A stretch of 64,000 bases of DNA from Puccinia triticina (GCF_026914185.1 NC_070568.1:5787501-5851500); one strand, 5' to 3'. Counted from the stretch's first letter, positions 18,753 through 30,520 are shown. Program-made: numbers and translations. Notes: generated by a model from the sequence alone, not told the origin.

Positions 18753-21700
18753 TCAGTGGTTGCAGGAGCATCAGCCGAACCTCGAATGCAAGAAGCCATC
18801 AAGAAATTGGCGGACTCACAGCAAACTGAAAATGGGAACACGGCCTTCATGAAAGCCTCAGTACAAACCATCCATTGGAGCCCTCCTACCTTAGGCGCGG
18901 AAAACTTCATGAGATCTCATCCTGTCACTAGGTCAGAAGCTCAAAAAGGCCGACGCGAAGTTAGGATCCAGGAACCAGAAAAAGATGCCATGGATATTGA
19001 TTGTGAAGAAGAAGTGGACAGATCACCAAAAGAAACTCCGAAAAAGGCGCCTGAGAAAGTCTGGAGCCGGGAACGAGTACCGACAATCCTGAAAAGAGAC
19101 TCACCAGAGGAAGCCCTACTACAGGACTTGGACAATGTCAAGATTCCCACAACGTTTGCACAACTCACTACGATATCGCCTTCATACACAGAACAGATCA
19201 TAGCAAAATTACAGGGACGTCTGTCAGGCAAGAATACCTCCACCACCTACATCGCAACTGAAGCGGCCAAAGTAGCTGCACCAATGACCACCTTACCAGA
19301 GGAAGAAGGACCTTCAGATCCATGCTACTACAGTTGTGCCCTGGGATACGTAACCGCGCAAGTTGGGGGAGAAAAAGTCGACTTTATGGTGGATTCCGGT
19401 TCTATGGTCAACGTCATACCCCGATCAGTAGCGGAGGACTTGGAGCTAGAATCTGTGATAGTGAACATACCCATGCAAGGTGTTGGTGGAGCCAGATGCA
19501 ACATTACCGGCGTAGTCGAGAACTGCCCAATACAGATTGGCCGATTTTCCGGACCCGCTCACCTCTTTATATCACCAAAGGCTCAAGATTGTATTTTAGG
19601 GCAACCTTTTCTATTTGATTACGATTGCACTTTAGAATACCACGAAACAGGGGAGACTCTCATGTTTCAAGGAAACAAGGGTCGGCGAATTTCGGTACCA
19701 TTGGCTCGAACCGGACAAGGACGAGGATGGGATAATCGAAAGGATCTCAGTACCAATAGTATGAAATCAGTCCCAGCATCAGAACCTAGCGATAACAAAG
19801 AACATCGAATGTTTAAGAAGAAGCCGAATCAGCATTTTTTAACTACCGGCATCCAGCTAGGGAGTAATTTGCTTCAGCTAGTCAAGCAGGTTATATCTCG
19901 GACGCCGGGTTCTCTCGACTGGCCTAAATCATTTCTCCTAAAAAACTTTCAACAAACATCAAAACAGACAAAAATATTTTTTTCTAAAATCCTATCACTC
20001 ATAGAGAATATTCTTATCATTTTCTTTACGCTATTGAAAATCTGTAACATTAGAAAAGACTCACTACCAGTTCCAGAAACAGTGCCTTCGGAAAAACCCG
20101 GCATTTTTGGATTAACTCCTTCAGTCAACACCACTAGAATACCGAAACCGGACAGCAACTCACAACAGCTTCTTGGATCCTTACTTACTAAAGGTTTGGG
20201 ATCAAGGTTTCAAGATGGATTGTGCCAGAGTTGGAGGGACGGAAGCTTGTGGTGCATGACAAAGTATAAACCTGTAGCAAAGAAAATCAGACCAATCAAT
20301 CAACCAATTCCACAAGCACTGAATCCACCTCTTCAAAGACCACCGCTATCACGAGATCCCTACCAAACACCTCTTACGCCTCATCCACCAGACTTTAAGC
20401 CTACCGCTAGGATTACGGAAGAACGCTTGAAGGTAGTAAACTTTGGACCCGACGGATGGCTGTGGGAGGAGGAATTAAAATTGTTCAAGCATTTAATCGT
20501 GATTCGAGAAAAAGCTGTGGCCTTCACGCCGGAGGAAAGAGGACTCTTGAAACATTCATATGGTTTACCATATGTCATACCGGTAATTGATCATGTACCA
20601 TGGCAGAAGAAACCGATTCCAATCCCAGCAGCAATCAAAGACGAATACGTGGAGCAAGTACGGGAACGGGTACGGAATAAACTCTACGAGCAATCAACGT
20701 CAAGTTACTCTAGTCCGGTTTTTTGCGTACTCAAACATGACGGGAAGTTAAGGATAGTTCACGACTTACAAGAAATGAATAAAGTCACCATCAAAGACGC
20801 AGGGCTACCACCAGCAACAGAAGAGTTTGTGGAATCCTTTGCCGGACGAGCCTGTTATGGATTAGGTGATATTATGGGTGGATATGACGAAAGGGAATTG
20901 GCCCCGGAATCAAGACCTCTCACCACCTTTGATACTCCGTTAGGAAGATTTCAACTCACCAGACTTCCGCAGGGTGCAACCAATTCAGTAGCAGTCTATC
21001 AAGCACAAATGATGTGGATTCTCCAGGATGAGATACCCGACCACGTAGGCGTATTTATTGACGATGGCGGTATCAAAGGGCCAAGTTCCACATACAATGA
21101 TGAAGTTTTAGAAGAGAATCCCGGAATTCGACGTTTTATCTGGGAATACACTCAAACGCTGGAAAGAATCTTATTCCGAATTGAAGAGGCGGGACTCACT
21201 ATCTCAGGAAAGAAATTTGCATGCTGCGTACCTGCTTTGGATATTGTGGGTCATGTGGTCTGCAAAGAAGGACGAAGGGTTTCAGATCAGAAGAAGAATA
21301 AGATAACGACATGGCCAACTCCCAATAACGTCACGGAACTCCGAGGCTTCATGGGAATCGTAACTTATGTCAGGATTTTCGTCAGGAATCTGTCTGAAAT
21401 AGCTGCTCCACTCCGAAGGCTGACACGAAAGGACGTAGAATGGCTCTGGGACAAAAGCTGTGACGATGCCTTCAATCAGCTAAAAGAGATAATTGGAGAA
21501 GATATCACCCTGAAGAACCTTGATTATTCAAAAGACGCAGGGCTTATTGTTTTAGCAGTGGACTCCAGTTTCATTGCGGCCGGTGCAGTACTCTCACAAC
21601 AGGAGCTTGAAACCGGATTAAATCGACCAGTATTGTACGAATCAATTGTGTTTTCGCCAGTCGAATCGAAATATTCACAGCCTAAACTGGAACTCTGTGG

Positions 21701-23404
21701 GGTGGCACGAATCCTGAAAAAACTACAAACGCTCTTATGGGGTCAACATTTCGAACTCCAAGTGGACGCGCAGTCCCTAATTCAAATGATCAACTCACCT
21801 TCACTTCCAAATGCCCCCATGACAAGATGGGTAGCATTCATCCAACTTTTTTCGTTCAAAATGGTGCATAAGCCAGGGAAAACGTTCACGATGCCAGACG
21901 CCTTGTCCAGACGTCCAATAAGCGACGAAGAGGAAGAATTCTACAATGATACGGAAGACTTTGACGAGGAAGAACCCCTAATCAAAGCCTGCTCATGGTA
22001 TAACATAATTTCAGCCTCAACGGAACTATTGGAGTGGGAGACTTCTGGTTTCTGGACAGACCTCAAATATTATCTACAAACACTGCAGAGACCTTGTTCT
22101 ATGGATCTGGAGGACTTTCAGAAACTTAAACGAAAATCGGTTAACTATTTTATCCAGAATGGACGACTCATGAGAAGACATTCACCCATGCCACAACTAG
22201 TGATCTCCAAGATATCCTACCAGAGCAAGTTATTACGAATGGTTCACGAAGATCTAGGACACCGGGGACTTGAGGAAACATACCAGCGATTAGTCTGCCG
22301 ATTTTGGTGGCCAAGTTTGAAGAAAAAAGTCAAATTATGGGTACATAGCTGCGAACCTTGTCAAAAGAGGGACCCATTAGTTCCACGAGAAATACGGCAC
22401 CCCACAGGAGAGAGTAGCTTATTCGGACGAGTAGCTTTGGACGTCTGTCATATCAAAGCTGGACGGTACAAGTACTTGCTAGTAGCACGGGATGATTTGT
22501 CTGGATGGGTTGAAGCAGCTCCTCTGGTGAAACTGACAGCCGCAACTATTGGAAAATTTCTCCTTGAAGAATGGGTCTATCGATATGGCGTAATCAAAGC
22601 GGTGACGGCAGACAATGGACCGGAATTCAAGAATGAATTCATCAAAGCAGTCGAAAAGATTGGAGCAGTATTTAGGCCTCCTACACCTTATTATCCTGAA
22701 GCCAATGGTATGATTGAAAGAGGACACCGACCCATTAAAGACACCCTAATCAAGATGTGTGGCGAATCTGGTGGGAAATGGAGGGAATATCTGCCTTTAG
22801 TACTCTTTGCTGACAGAATTTTGACAAAACGCACAACGGGATATTCACCTTACGAGCTGGTGTTCGGCCAGAAAGCGGTTCTCCCGGTTGACTTGGAAAT
22901 GGACACTTATCTGGGGATTGATTGGACTGAAGTCAGCACCACGGAACAACTCTTGGAGGCAAGGACTATGCAACTGGAACGTCGAGAAGAAATTCTAGGG
23001 ATAGCTCACGAAAAGTTGATGAAGGTCAGAAATTCATCTGTTCGATACTGGGATCGACGAATGGCAGCAAGACTTCGGAAGCCGTTAGATCCAGGAGAAC
23101 TAGTTTTGGTCTACAACAAAAGCCTGGAGGATCAGTGGGGAAAGTTGTTTGCAAATCGATGGAACGGACCTTTTCGGATCAAGCAACAACTACCCAAGGG
23201 TTCCTATATCTTGGAAGAATTGGATGGGACTGAACTCAAGAGGGCTTATGCAGCTTCACATATCAAACGGTTTTACCCTTGAGGACGTGAACTAGCAGAC
23301 ATTCAGGAGGATGAGGATCCATCTCAGCCGGAGCCTGCAGACGACGAAATGGAGGAAGTATCTGGCAACAGTTCGGATGGTGGATCATCAGATGGCTCTG
23401 ACTG
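18753..23404 (+). CDS. LTR-2 protease, reverse transcriptase, RNase H and integrase
   Basis: Continues the gag frame after TGA 18750; there is no ATG near its start, which fits translation as a Gag-Pol fusion. In order: protease with VDSGSMVNVIP (near residue 212) and an ILGQPFL close; a linker with a hydrophobic stretch (near residue 420); reverse transcriptase with LPQGATNS and VFIDDGG; RNase H (VDSSFIAAGAVL); integrase with an HHCC zinc finger (HEDLGHRG...CEPCQKR) and the D-D-E core (DVCHIK, TADNGPEF, EANGMIERGH). After the TGA at 23280-23282 the frame stays open for 40 acidic/Ser codons to 23404, so this stop too may be a mutation of an Arg codon. Otherwise the polyprotein is intact. Ty3/Gypsy class is certain from domain order. 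Confidence 0.93.
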
Positions 23405-23435
23405 AGCTGGATCACACCTACCAGGGTTGTTGTTT

Positions 23436-23448
23436 AAGTTGGGGGAGG
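23436..23448 (+). other. Internal PPT-like motif 1 in LTR-2
   Basis: AAGTTGGGGGAGG, identical to the 13-mer just before the 3' LTR (26769-26781), located 30 bp beyond the end of the pol reading frame. Confidence 0.6.
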
Positions 23449-23678
23449 AAAAAAGACCTGCTCCTGACAAAGTCACTCTTTAAATAATTTCAATTGTCAG
23501 TTCAGTGGATATCAGGACCATCTTTTCAAACCAAAGCAAAAACTCAACATAAAACAAAAAAAAAAAAAAACCTCACACAGCTTCTATACTGTTCCTTCTT
23601 CTCCATTTCTCTTATCTTTTTTCTCTCTCTTTCTCTCTCAGTGGTATGCTTACAGGGAAGGTTGGGGACAACCTGTTT

Positions 23679-23691
23679 AAGTTGGGGGAGG
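23679..23691 (+). other. Internal PPT-like motif 2 in LTR-2
   Basis: AAGTTGGGGGAGG again, preceded by GTTGGGGACAACCTGTTT, which resembles the CTGGGGACAGACAAT context of the 3' PPT. Confidence 0.6.
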
Positions 23692-23981
23692 GGGGTCTGG
23701 GATGGATTAATTTCAAAAATGAAAAGAACAAAAGACAACAATAAAATAAAAATAACTAATCATCTTTATCCTTAGGGTTCTGGGGGTTTTACAATTATTA
23801 TTTTTTTTTTTTTTTGAGTTTTTTAGGATTATCTATTGATTTTTTTTGAGAAGGATACGTTTTACCCCGGGTACTCTGGACAAAAGATTAGTAACAACAG
23901 AAAACTAGGAAAGAAACAAGCCAGAGGATCAGTATTGTGGGTGTAAGCAGGTGTAAAAAGAGGAGGAAACTCACGAAGGAA

Positions 23982-25312
23982 CTAGTCATCGTAGCCAGCT
24001 TGACGCATGGTAGATCGAAACTCTTCGGATACGACCTGGAAGATGTGAACTCGCTGGATTCGACCGTTGACGACCTCGTTGGGAATCTGCTGGCAGTAGG
24101 GTACGAAGGCTCGAGCAAAAGTGTGATAGAGCCTAGTATAGGCCTCGGAGTCGATTGCGAAACAAGCACGATGCTCAATAGCTAAGGGAAGATGGGGCTC
24201 CAGGAGAGCTTGGACTTGGAGGTCGCTTAAGAAGGGGTAATCCTCGATCGGGGGTTGACCAATGATGGAGGGGGTGGAAGCACGAGAAATGCTACTCATG
24301 CTGACGTCGTCCGCCAGATCAGTCTCGGTGACACCATCGGCATCGGCCTCACCATCGGCATCATCAACACCGTCGGCATCGGCACCACCTTCAGGATCAA
24401 CGGCATCAACCTCGATGGGTTGATGACCGTTGGGCTCGTTACCAGTAGGCGCGGGCTGGTTAAGCCAGTCGGGTGATAGAGTAAGGAGAAGGACGTACAC
24501 CACCCGACCACTCAATAAGGAGGTCCATCCCATCATCGGCGCGATCGGTCTCGGAAGTAGCTTCCCCGGATTGAGATGAGCCTGACGCACCCGAACCCTG
24601 GGAACGATCCCCATACTCGGCCGAGGAATGAGACCCGTACTCGGACGAATCTGCGATCGAGTTTCGACAGCTGATAGCCGGCGAAGTGAGGTTGCTGGGA
24701 CGAGGAGCAGCCGGTACCAGCCACTCGTCGCCTATGACAACTCGGTTGGATACTAAGAACTGTGTGGCGAAGATCGGTGGTCAGGAACTCGCATGGAAAA
24801 AAAAGGGAAGAGAAAGATTGACTCACTGGATTGTCGGCTTCGTCGGAAGCGGGTCGATAAACGGGCGAGTTGGGATGCGATCTCTCACCCGGGAGGCGAG
24901 GTTGGTATACTGGAGACGCCTGGCCGGGACTGGCTGCATCCGCACCCTGAAAGCGGGGGTGGAGGCCCACCAACCCGGGGGGAACCCGCGACGGGGAGGG
25001 CGACGGGGTCCGGAGTTCGGACGGGGAATCCGGACGATCACTGGATGCGATAATCTGAAGTAACCGAAGAATGGAGTCAGTATCGGATCGGATAGCTTAC
25101 AGCGGTCCGGATATACAACTCACCGAAGCCACTTGGGCCATCGCCGATCCGGCAACGACAAAAGGCCCATGATCCGGAGAAGCCGGGCCATCAGCTGAGC
25201 GATTGACTCGGGTTCGAGGTCGATTGGGGCGGTTGAACGCTTCCAAACGCTGGCGGGACCATTGGAACCATGAAGGACGAATCACCCCGCCTCTGTACAT
25301 AGGCCCGTCCAT
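23982..25312 (-). CDS. LTR-2 opposite-strand accessory gene, 4 exons, unknown function
   Basis: Exons on the minus strand: 25312-25124, 25054-24827, 24759-24499 and 24455-23982. All joins are in phase 0 and the sum is 1152 nt (383 residues plus stop). Introns of 69, 67 and 43 bp have gtgagt...ttcag, gtgagt...acacag and gtacgt...accag borders. The N-terminus (MDGPMYRGGVIRPSW) is basic; the centre is Pro/Ser-rich, then acidic with DADG repeats; the C-terminal 110 residues (from about DYPFLSDLQVQ to RSTMRQAGYDD) are helical and conserved-looking. It sits between integrase and the 3' LTR, opposite to gag-pol. A gene in the same place of LTR-3 (60401-61186) shows weak similarity over the C-terminal helices. 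Intact frame in a recently inserted copy suggests selection. The 43-bp intron is short; without it the last frame opens upstream to 24614. Confidence 0.65.
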
Positions 25313-25602
25313 GATAAGGATAGGGTTGTGTACAGAGGAACCTGGCTAGTAGCAGAACAACCAACACGGGTCAGCAGTGCGACAGGACGGCAAGCTACTG
25401 GTATGAGGAACAAAATGGACGCACTCGAGTTGAAGCGCTAGCAGAGGCCCCGCGGGCTCGTAACGGGTAAGGGGACGGGGAAAAGTAGGTACGATAGTAG
25501 GGTCTGTTGGACATGGTAGCAGACGAAAGTAATAAGCCTAGAAAAGTAGTACTGGGGAGGAGTGAGGTGGATGATGAGGTGGGAGGAGGCGAGGGGAACC
25601 TT

Positions 25603-25609
25603 TTTTATA
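25603..25609 (-). promoter_or_regulatory. TATA box of the LTR-2 opposite-strand gene
   Basis: TATAAAA on the minus strand, about 290 bp upstream of ATG 25312. The intervening DNA is GC- and CpG-rich and would hold the 5' UTR. Confidence 0.5.
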
Positions 25610-26768
25610 CTCACCTCGGATTCTGTGAGGACTCATAGGGACTTAAGGACCCGTAGTCCTTTTGCCCCATGCGCGGGCTCTGAACGGAGGCCACAGACCA
25701 TTGGTAACTAGAGGTTGGATCATTCGACTCGACCGAATAGGAACCCCAGATAGAGTCGAGCCGGACGGCGTGCGGGGCCATCTCTCCCTCCGGAACGATA
25801 CGTACTCGAACCCACGGCCAGGTCTTGAGAATCCGGCTGTTGTAGGAAGCGGAAAGAATGCGGCAATTAGTCTTACCGTCTTAGGGCCGGCCGCTATGAG
25901 ATCGCCGGCTGGAAACCAACCTTGCCGGCGAAGGCAGCCCAATCAGAAACCCCGAAGACCTGTCAGATTCGGTGGTGCGAGTGGGGCTGGTAATAAATCT
26001 GACGGCTGCATCAGCCAACGTAACGGCCACTCAGCTGTCGAGGAAGAACACGAACGCACTTACTTCGAAAATGAACCCTGCTCACTAGCAGGGTTCAGTC
26101 TAGCTGCAGGCTTGGATGGTGCGAGACCTCGACGGCGGCGGTTGACCATTGGCGGCGGGGATGTATCCGAGGGAATCGGAAGGTCGGCGAAGTTGTGTAT
26201 GGGTCTTGAACCCCAAACCCATACGCCTTGAACTCCTGAATAAGCCATACCCCCGAAGGGGGTACGACCGACACACATACACACTCGAGACCCGAATGCG
26301 GGGTCGGGATAGCTATTGGACGGGTACGACCAACACTAAGTACCCGGGCCCAAAGCCCGATCAGTCAACCATCAAGAACGGGTACGAGTCCCCGATCACT
26401 ACTCGACACTCGAGGCCCGCGGCCTCGACAGCGCGCACCCTGAGGCGCTGGAGCAGCAGCTGCGGCCGCCACCATAGCACAAGCAGCACCATTGCGCAAC
26501 TGCGCAACTGCGGACTGCGGACTGCGCGCAGCACTTCGACTCCCAGACACCTTAAAAATTTCCCTTCAAGAAAAGTCAGAAAAACGACAAAAGTTGAATT
26601 TTTGACCAAAATTCACCCCACCCAGCCTCTCTGACACAGTACCCAGAAGACATCCAACGGCCAAATTCCCAAGGATTCTTCATGTCACCCAGTAAAAAAC
26701 TCAAGCCTCAAGCTTCCAAAATTCAAGATACGGCACTTTTCCGGTGGAATTGTCTGGGGACAGACAAT
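25610..26768. other. CpG-rich segment between opposite-strand promoter and LTR-2 PPT
   Basis: No gene supported; open frames on both strands lack recognisable domains. Contains short CG-rich palindromes (around 26410-26470 and 26500-26530). Probably regulatory DNA of the accessory gene and 3' untranslated region of the element. Confidence 0.4.
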
Positions 26769-26782
26769 AAGTTGGGGGAGGA
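26769..26782 (+). other. LTR-2 polypurine tract
   Basis: AAGTTGGGGGAGGA directly precedes the TG of the 3' LTR; upstream is CTGGGGACAGACAAT. LTR-3 has the identical block at 63203-63216. Confidence 0.85.
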
Positions 26783-27574
26783 TGTGGTAGACGGAAAAGT
26801 GAAAAATCAAAAGTTTTTTCGCATACATATATTTACTCACAATACGCCTCAAGATACCATCAAACAGACCTCAGAAATGGATTCTACGGCCAATTTTACC
26901 CCTAGTCACCACTGAAAGCATCACCTGAACCCCGCTGGATTGGAACCTACACTTCTTTGGACACTGGACACCCATCACACGTTCAACATACCCAGTCACC
27001 AGCCTCAATTCAAGGATCACAGCATTATGCTTATACAAATCACAGGATACAAACATACATCTCCCCATCAGACTGCAGTCATTACATATTATCAAGTACT
27101 CTTCTATTTCCATATTATGATGTCATCACACACTGACTCTGCAGCCTCAGACTTCATTTATGCACCCCCTGCATCCACCTGTCAACTCATGCAGTCTACT
27201 GTCACTTTACGCAGCCTTCATGTGGCCCTACTGCATTCTTATGACATCATTTATGTACCCCTGACACATTATGACATCATTTGTATCTACTCCCACCAGC
27301 TAAAATCCCTCACACTGTTGTCTAGATTAGTCAAAACCCTAACCCACAAGCCCTCTGGGGCTCCACTTTTGTCTATATAAGGAGCTCCCTCCTCCCCAGT
27401 TGTCAGCTCCTCAGTTCATTACTCACCAATCACAGTCACCCCAACATTTACAGTTCAGCCTTATATATATACTTAAACAACCTACATAACAACCCTTACA
27501 TTAACAATAACAACAATTTATTCAGTGTCATCAACAAGCTCATCTTGAACCAACCAACCCTATCACTTCATTAA

Positions 27575-27606
<32 letters not shown>

Positions 27607-27696
27607 ATCTGATAGTATAGAAGGGCAGAGTTTGCACCTCCATCATCCCCTTCTCCATTCAGCAAAAGGTTCTCAGGAACACTTTTGAGTCTTACA
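26783..27696 (+). repeat. LTR-2 3' long terminal repeat
   Basis: 914 bp; lacks the 11-bp duplication of the 5' copy and has a few single-base differences (for example GCATCACC against GCATTACC). Followed by ACGT and the resumed host exon. Confidence 0.92.
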
Positions 27697-27700
27697 ACGT

Positions 27701-28009
27701 GGAAAATCCCGGCCAAAAACCGCTAGTCAAAAGAATCTCAGCCAGCGTCGAAGGTAAGCGGCTGAGTCTCTAAGATGATGCAAGACAGATAGAAGCTAAC
27801 ACACTATTGTGTTTGTTCCTAGACGAAATAGTCAAAGACGACCAGACCGTCCACACCAATACTCCCAAAGAGTTGGAAAACATATTGGTAAGTGTGTTGT
27901 TTTATAAAGCTAAGCGCAAACCAAAGGCGGCAGCTGATGCAACTATGTCTCTATGTAGATAACGTTGCTCAACTGCTTCGCCGTTTCGCCGACGCAAAGT
28001 GGGGGATAA
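27701..28009 (+). pseudogene. 3' exons of the host gene interrupted by LTR-2
   Basis: The exon begun at 15798 resumes at 27701 and ends at 27753; further exons are 27823-27887 and 27959-28009 (TAA). Introns of 69 bp (gtaagc...cctag, with branch-like GCTAAC) and 71 bp (gtaagt...tgtag) keep phase throughout. The encoded C-terminus contains ENPGQKPLVKRIS, DEIVKDDQTVHTN and ends SPTQSGG. Not recognised. The in-phase continuation on either side of an 11.9-kb element is strong evidence that LTR-2 split a real gene. Confidence 0.6.
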
Positions 28010-28284
28010 CTCAGGTCAAAAGACCCTACCGAGTAAGACCAAAAAGTTAGAGAGAAACCAAAGAGAGGAATCAAACTGGGAGAAAGTGCTAACATCACAA
28101 TCTCACTCTCTGTCTCACAGATCCAAAATTGGATTGTTTCCTTTTCTTATAACCTATCTTATCCAGTAGAGAGCGGCTCTATTCCTGCTCTTAGGTATAT
28201 TTCTTTATCTCACTTTATTTCATAGAACATTGTACATACTTCTAGTTACACAGTCTGATTATAATAAATCTTAGTTCTTTGGAG
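28010..28284 (+). other. Probable 3' UTR of the interrupted gene
   Basis: AT-rich, non-coding, with an AATAAA signal near 28263. No other feature seen. Confidence 0.4.
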
Positions 28285-28780
28285 TTTTTCAGGAACTGCC
28301 TCAGGCGGTCCTGAAAATATCTCAAAAACCCTCTTGGTTGGAGAAATATTCTGCCAACCACTTCAAATGGTTTTCCAAACCAATTTGGTCCGGCCATTAG
28401 TGTCTAAAACTGTTTTGGTTGCCAAATCTGTTTGGATAACCACAATTGGTTGGCCAAATGGTTTTGATAACAATTTTGGCATGCCAATTGGTTTGGATAA
28501 CCAGAAATCGTTTGCCAAATGGTTCTAAGAACCATCTTGGTCAGCCAATCTGTTTGGATAACAATTTTGGCGGGCCAATTGGTTTGGATAACAAGAAATT
28601 GTTGGCCAAATGGTTCTAAGAACCATTTTGGTCGGTCGATCTGTTTGGATAACCAGAATGGGTTGGTTGAATGGTTTCAAGAACCATTTTGGTAGCTAGA
28701 AATATTCCTCCAACCATCATTGGTTAGAGAGAATATTTGTGTAATCAAGTTTAGTTTGGAAAAATGTTTACTGAAACATT
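28285..28780. repeat. Degenerate tandem repeat, AACCATTTTGG/GCCAAATGG type
   Basis: Successive diverged units, roughly 75-115 bp, contain GTTTGGATAACCAGAA, GCCAAATGGTTCTAAGAACC and ATTTTGGTCGG. A related, partly inverted block lies at 30210-30520, so the two may be ends of one foldback element that encloses 28.8-30.2 kb; no target duplication was identified. Confidence 0.6.
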
Positions 28781-29210
28781 TTTTGTTGGCAGAATGGTTT
28801 GAAAGAAGGTAGATTGTTGGATTGTCTCTTTTACTAGGTGCAATGGTTTATAACAGGTACATCAGTAATAGCTGTAGTATTTTTTTTATCAAGTACATTG
28901 AGTAGCAAGCAGTGCAAGCAGTAAACATCAAGCTCCAAGCAGTAAAACACAAGGAGCAGAAAAAAGCTAATTATAATGCAGCCCTAAAGTAGTGGAAGCC
29001 GCGGAAGTAACGGTAAAGAGCACGGTAAAGAACAGACAGTATTGCATAAGAGACACTCCTCATCTTGTTCCATCCCGCAGGGCCCAATCCTTCTTGTAGA
29101 TAAGTATGGAGATGCTTACTCGAAAGATTGCTTCTGACCAGGGAAGATCAAGCGATCGGCATCTGTCAGCACGCGGGCTCAAGGTGCGCGCGGGGGGTGG
29201 GAGGCTTACA
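28781..29210. other. No supported gene
   Basis: AT-rich spacer up to about 28980, then GC-richer DNA that may hold eroded downstream exons of the ADCK pseudogene (minus strand, near 29110-29160). Nothing firm. Confidence 0.3.
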
Positions 29211-29737
29211 CTAGGCAATGGAGTACACGGGCAGGTCGAAGACTTTCTGGTAGACGTACAGCAGGCTGCGGTAGGCAAACAGGTCTCTACAAAAAAGGAA
29301 GTGTGCGTGGGGTGGAGGGGGGTTGGAGGGGCTGACAGCTCGATCTGGATGGGGATGTTGGGCCGCTGGACCTTGACGGCGACGGGTGTTGCGGAGCCCT
29401 TGAGGGTAGCGCGATGGACCTGGGCAAAGGATCCGCAGGCGATGGGGGGTCGAAGGTCTCCAAGTGGTGGTCGATGCCCCTGGGGAGCTCCTGGCTGCAG
29501 ACCTGGTGGACGTGGCGGAAGGGCATCGGCCAGGCGGCATCGAAGATGCTTGCAAGGGCCTGGGTGTACACGAGGGGCAGGAGGGCGGCCTGGATGGCGA
29601 TGGCCTGGCCCAGCTTGATGTACAGCCCGCCGTTGCGCTCACAGCAGTTGGCAAGCCGCTTGGACACCCGGGCATGCAGCTTGTCGGCCGGCCGGTCGGG
29701 GCTGAAGTTGAGCTTGTAGTCGACAATCGTCAGGCCC
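29211..29737 (-). pseudogene. ABC1/ADCK-family kinase-like pseudogene fragment
   Basis: On the minus strand the exon 29737-29337 begins after a cctgacag acceptor and encodes GLTIVDYKLNF, ERNGGLYIKLGQAIAIQAALLP and SIFDAAWPMPF, then in another frame PIACGSFAQVHRATLKG and VAVKVQRPNIP. These are the KxGQ and A-x-x-S/x-x-QVHxA / VAVKVQ motifs of ABC1 (UbiB/ADCK) proteins, mitochondrial regulators of quinone or lipid metabolism; closest in feel to the ADCK1/MCP2 branch. The frame changes within a run of six C (29444-29449). A gtcagc...tttgtag intron restores IELDLFAYRSLLYVYQKVFD in the next exon (29286-29211), which ends in TAG soon after. N-terminal and most C-terminal exons are missing. The C-run change could be an assembly error, but truncation at both ends supports a pseudogene. 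Confidence 0.75.
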
Positions 29738-29912
29738 CTGTCAGGAAAAGAAGTCAGTGTCCTACTCAGATTGGAGACACCACAAGTGAAAACGGGTCCC
29801 AAAGATTAACCAATCTAAATGGGACGGAAACCAAGAGAGAAGGGGTCTTCAATTAGCGGAAGTCAAGTTGAGGGAGTTGCTTGGTAGGTGGAGAGGAGGG
29901 ACAAAGGTAATA

Positions 29913-30092
29913 GGGGGGTTCACGTAAGGCTGATTTCAAAAATCAGCAGATGCAGCTTGTGAAAATCGTGAGAAAGCAAAAAGGTTTGGCTGGGCAGCTC
30001 CCCTTTGGAAGCAATCTGCAAGGCATAAACCTTACTCACAGCTGCATGAGCAGACGAAATCAGCATTGCTTTTTTTGCAACGTGAACCCCCC
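29913..30092. mobile_element. MITE (GGGGGGTTCACGT ends), TA duplication
   Basis: 180 bp with inverted ends GGGGGGTTCACGT...ACGTGAACCCCCC, TA on both sides (29911-29912, 30093-30094), and the inner motif AGGCTGATTTCAAAAATCAG. Second copy of the family at 33603-33849. TA duplication suggests Tc1/mariner mobilisation. Confidence 0.85.
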
Positions 30093-30209
30093 TAATGAAG
30101 TGTTCGAGATGAAAGCAACTGGGGGGATATTTGCAAGTCTCCGGTCGGACATAAACATTGGTATAACTTTAAGTGGCTGCGTGGGCCCGCAGCCTGCCTA
30201 CATACTTAA

Positions 30210-30520
30210 GGATGGTTCCAAGAAATATTTCTGGGAACTTTCATTGGTTCTGGGAACTGCTCCAGCAACACTTTTGGTTTTGATAACCTTTGCACCAACC
30301 ATTTTGGTTTCCAGAACCAATCCCACAACATCTGGGAAAAAGTTACAAGATTGGTTCTGAAAACCAATCTTCTGTGGGGACAGTGTTCATTCTCTCACAG
30401 AATGGTTTTTGGAACCATTTTGGTAACTAAATTGGTTCCTGAACCAAGTTCAGACCAATTTCGTTCCAAAAACCACTCTTCAACCAATTTGGTCTTCAGA
30501 ACAACCTTGAAAACTTTTAG
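30210..30520. repeat. Degenerate AACCATTTTGGTTCC repeat block
   Basis: Repeated and inverted ACCAATTTTGGT-like and GGTTCTGAAAACC-like words. Related to the block at 28285-28780; ends near ACTTTTAGTGCACCCGTGG, similar in reverse to the foldback at 15490. Confidence 0.5.

Larger units (their letters stand above)
15829..27696 (+). mobile_element. LTR-2: full-length Ty3-type retrotransposon with opposite-strand gene
   Basis: LTRs 15829-16753 and 26783-27696 differ by an 11-bp tandem duplication and a few substitutions. ACGT flanks both sides (15825-15828, 27697-27700). Order inside: gag (17361-18752), protease-RT-RNase H-integrase (18756-23282), a spliced minus-strand gene (25312-23982), then a PPT. 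No chromodomain is seen after integrase. The 11.9-kb length is inflated by a 3.5-kb segment between pol and the 3' LTR. Two in-frame TGA codons (18750, 23280) are the only interruptions of the coding frame. Confidence 0.93.

Noticed and set aside
29106..29856. Plus-strand frames of 100-170 codons across 29.1-29.9 kb
   Set aside because: They are shadows of the GC-rich ADCK pseudogene on the minus strand, which has recognisable motifs.
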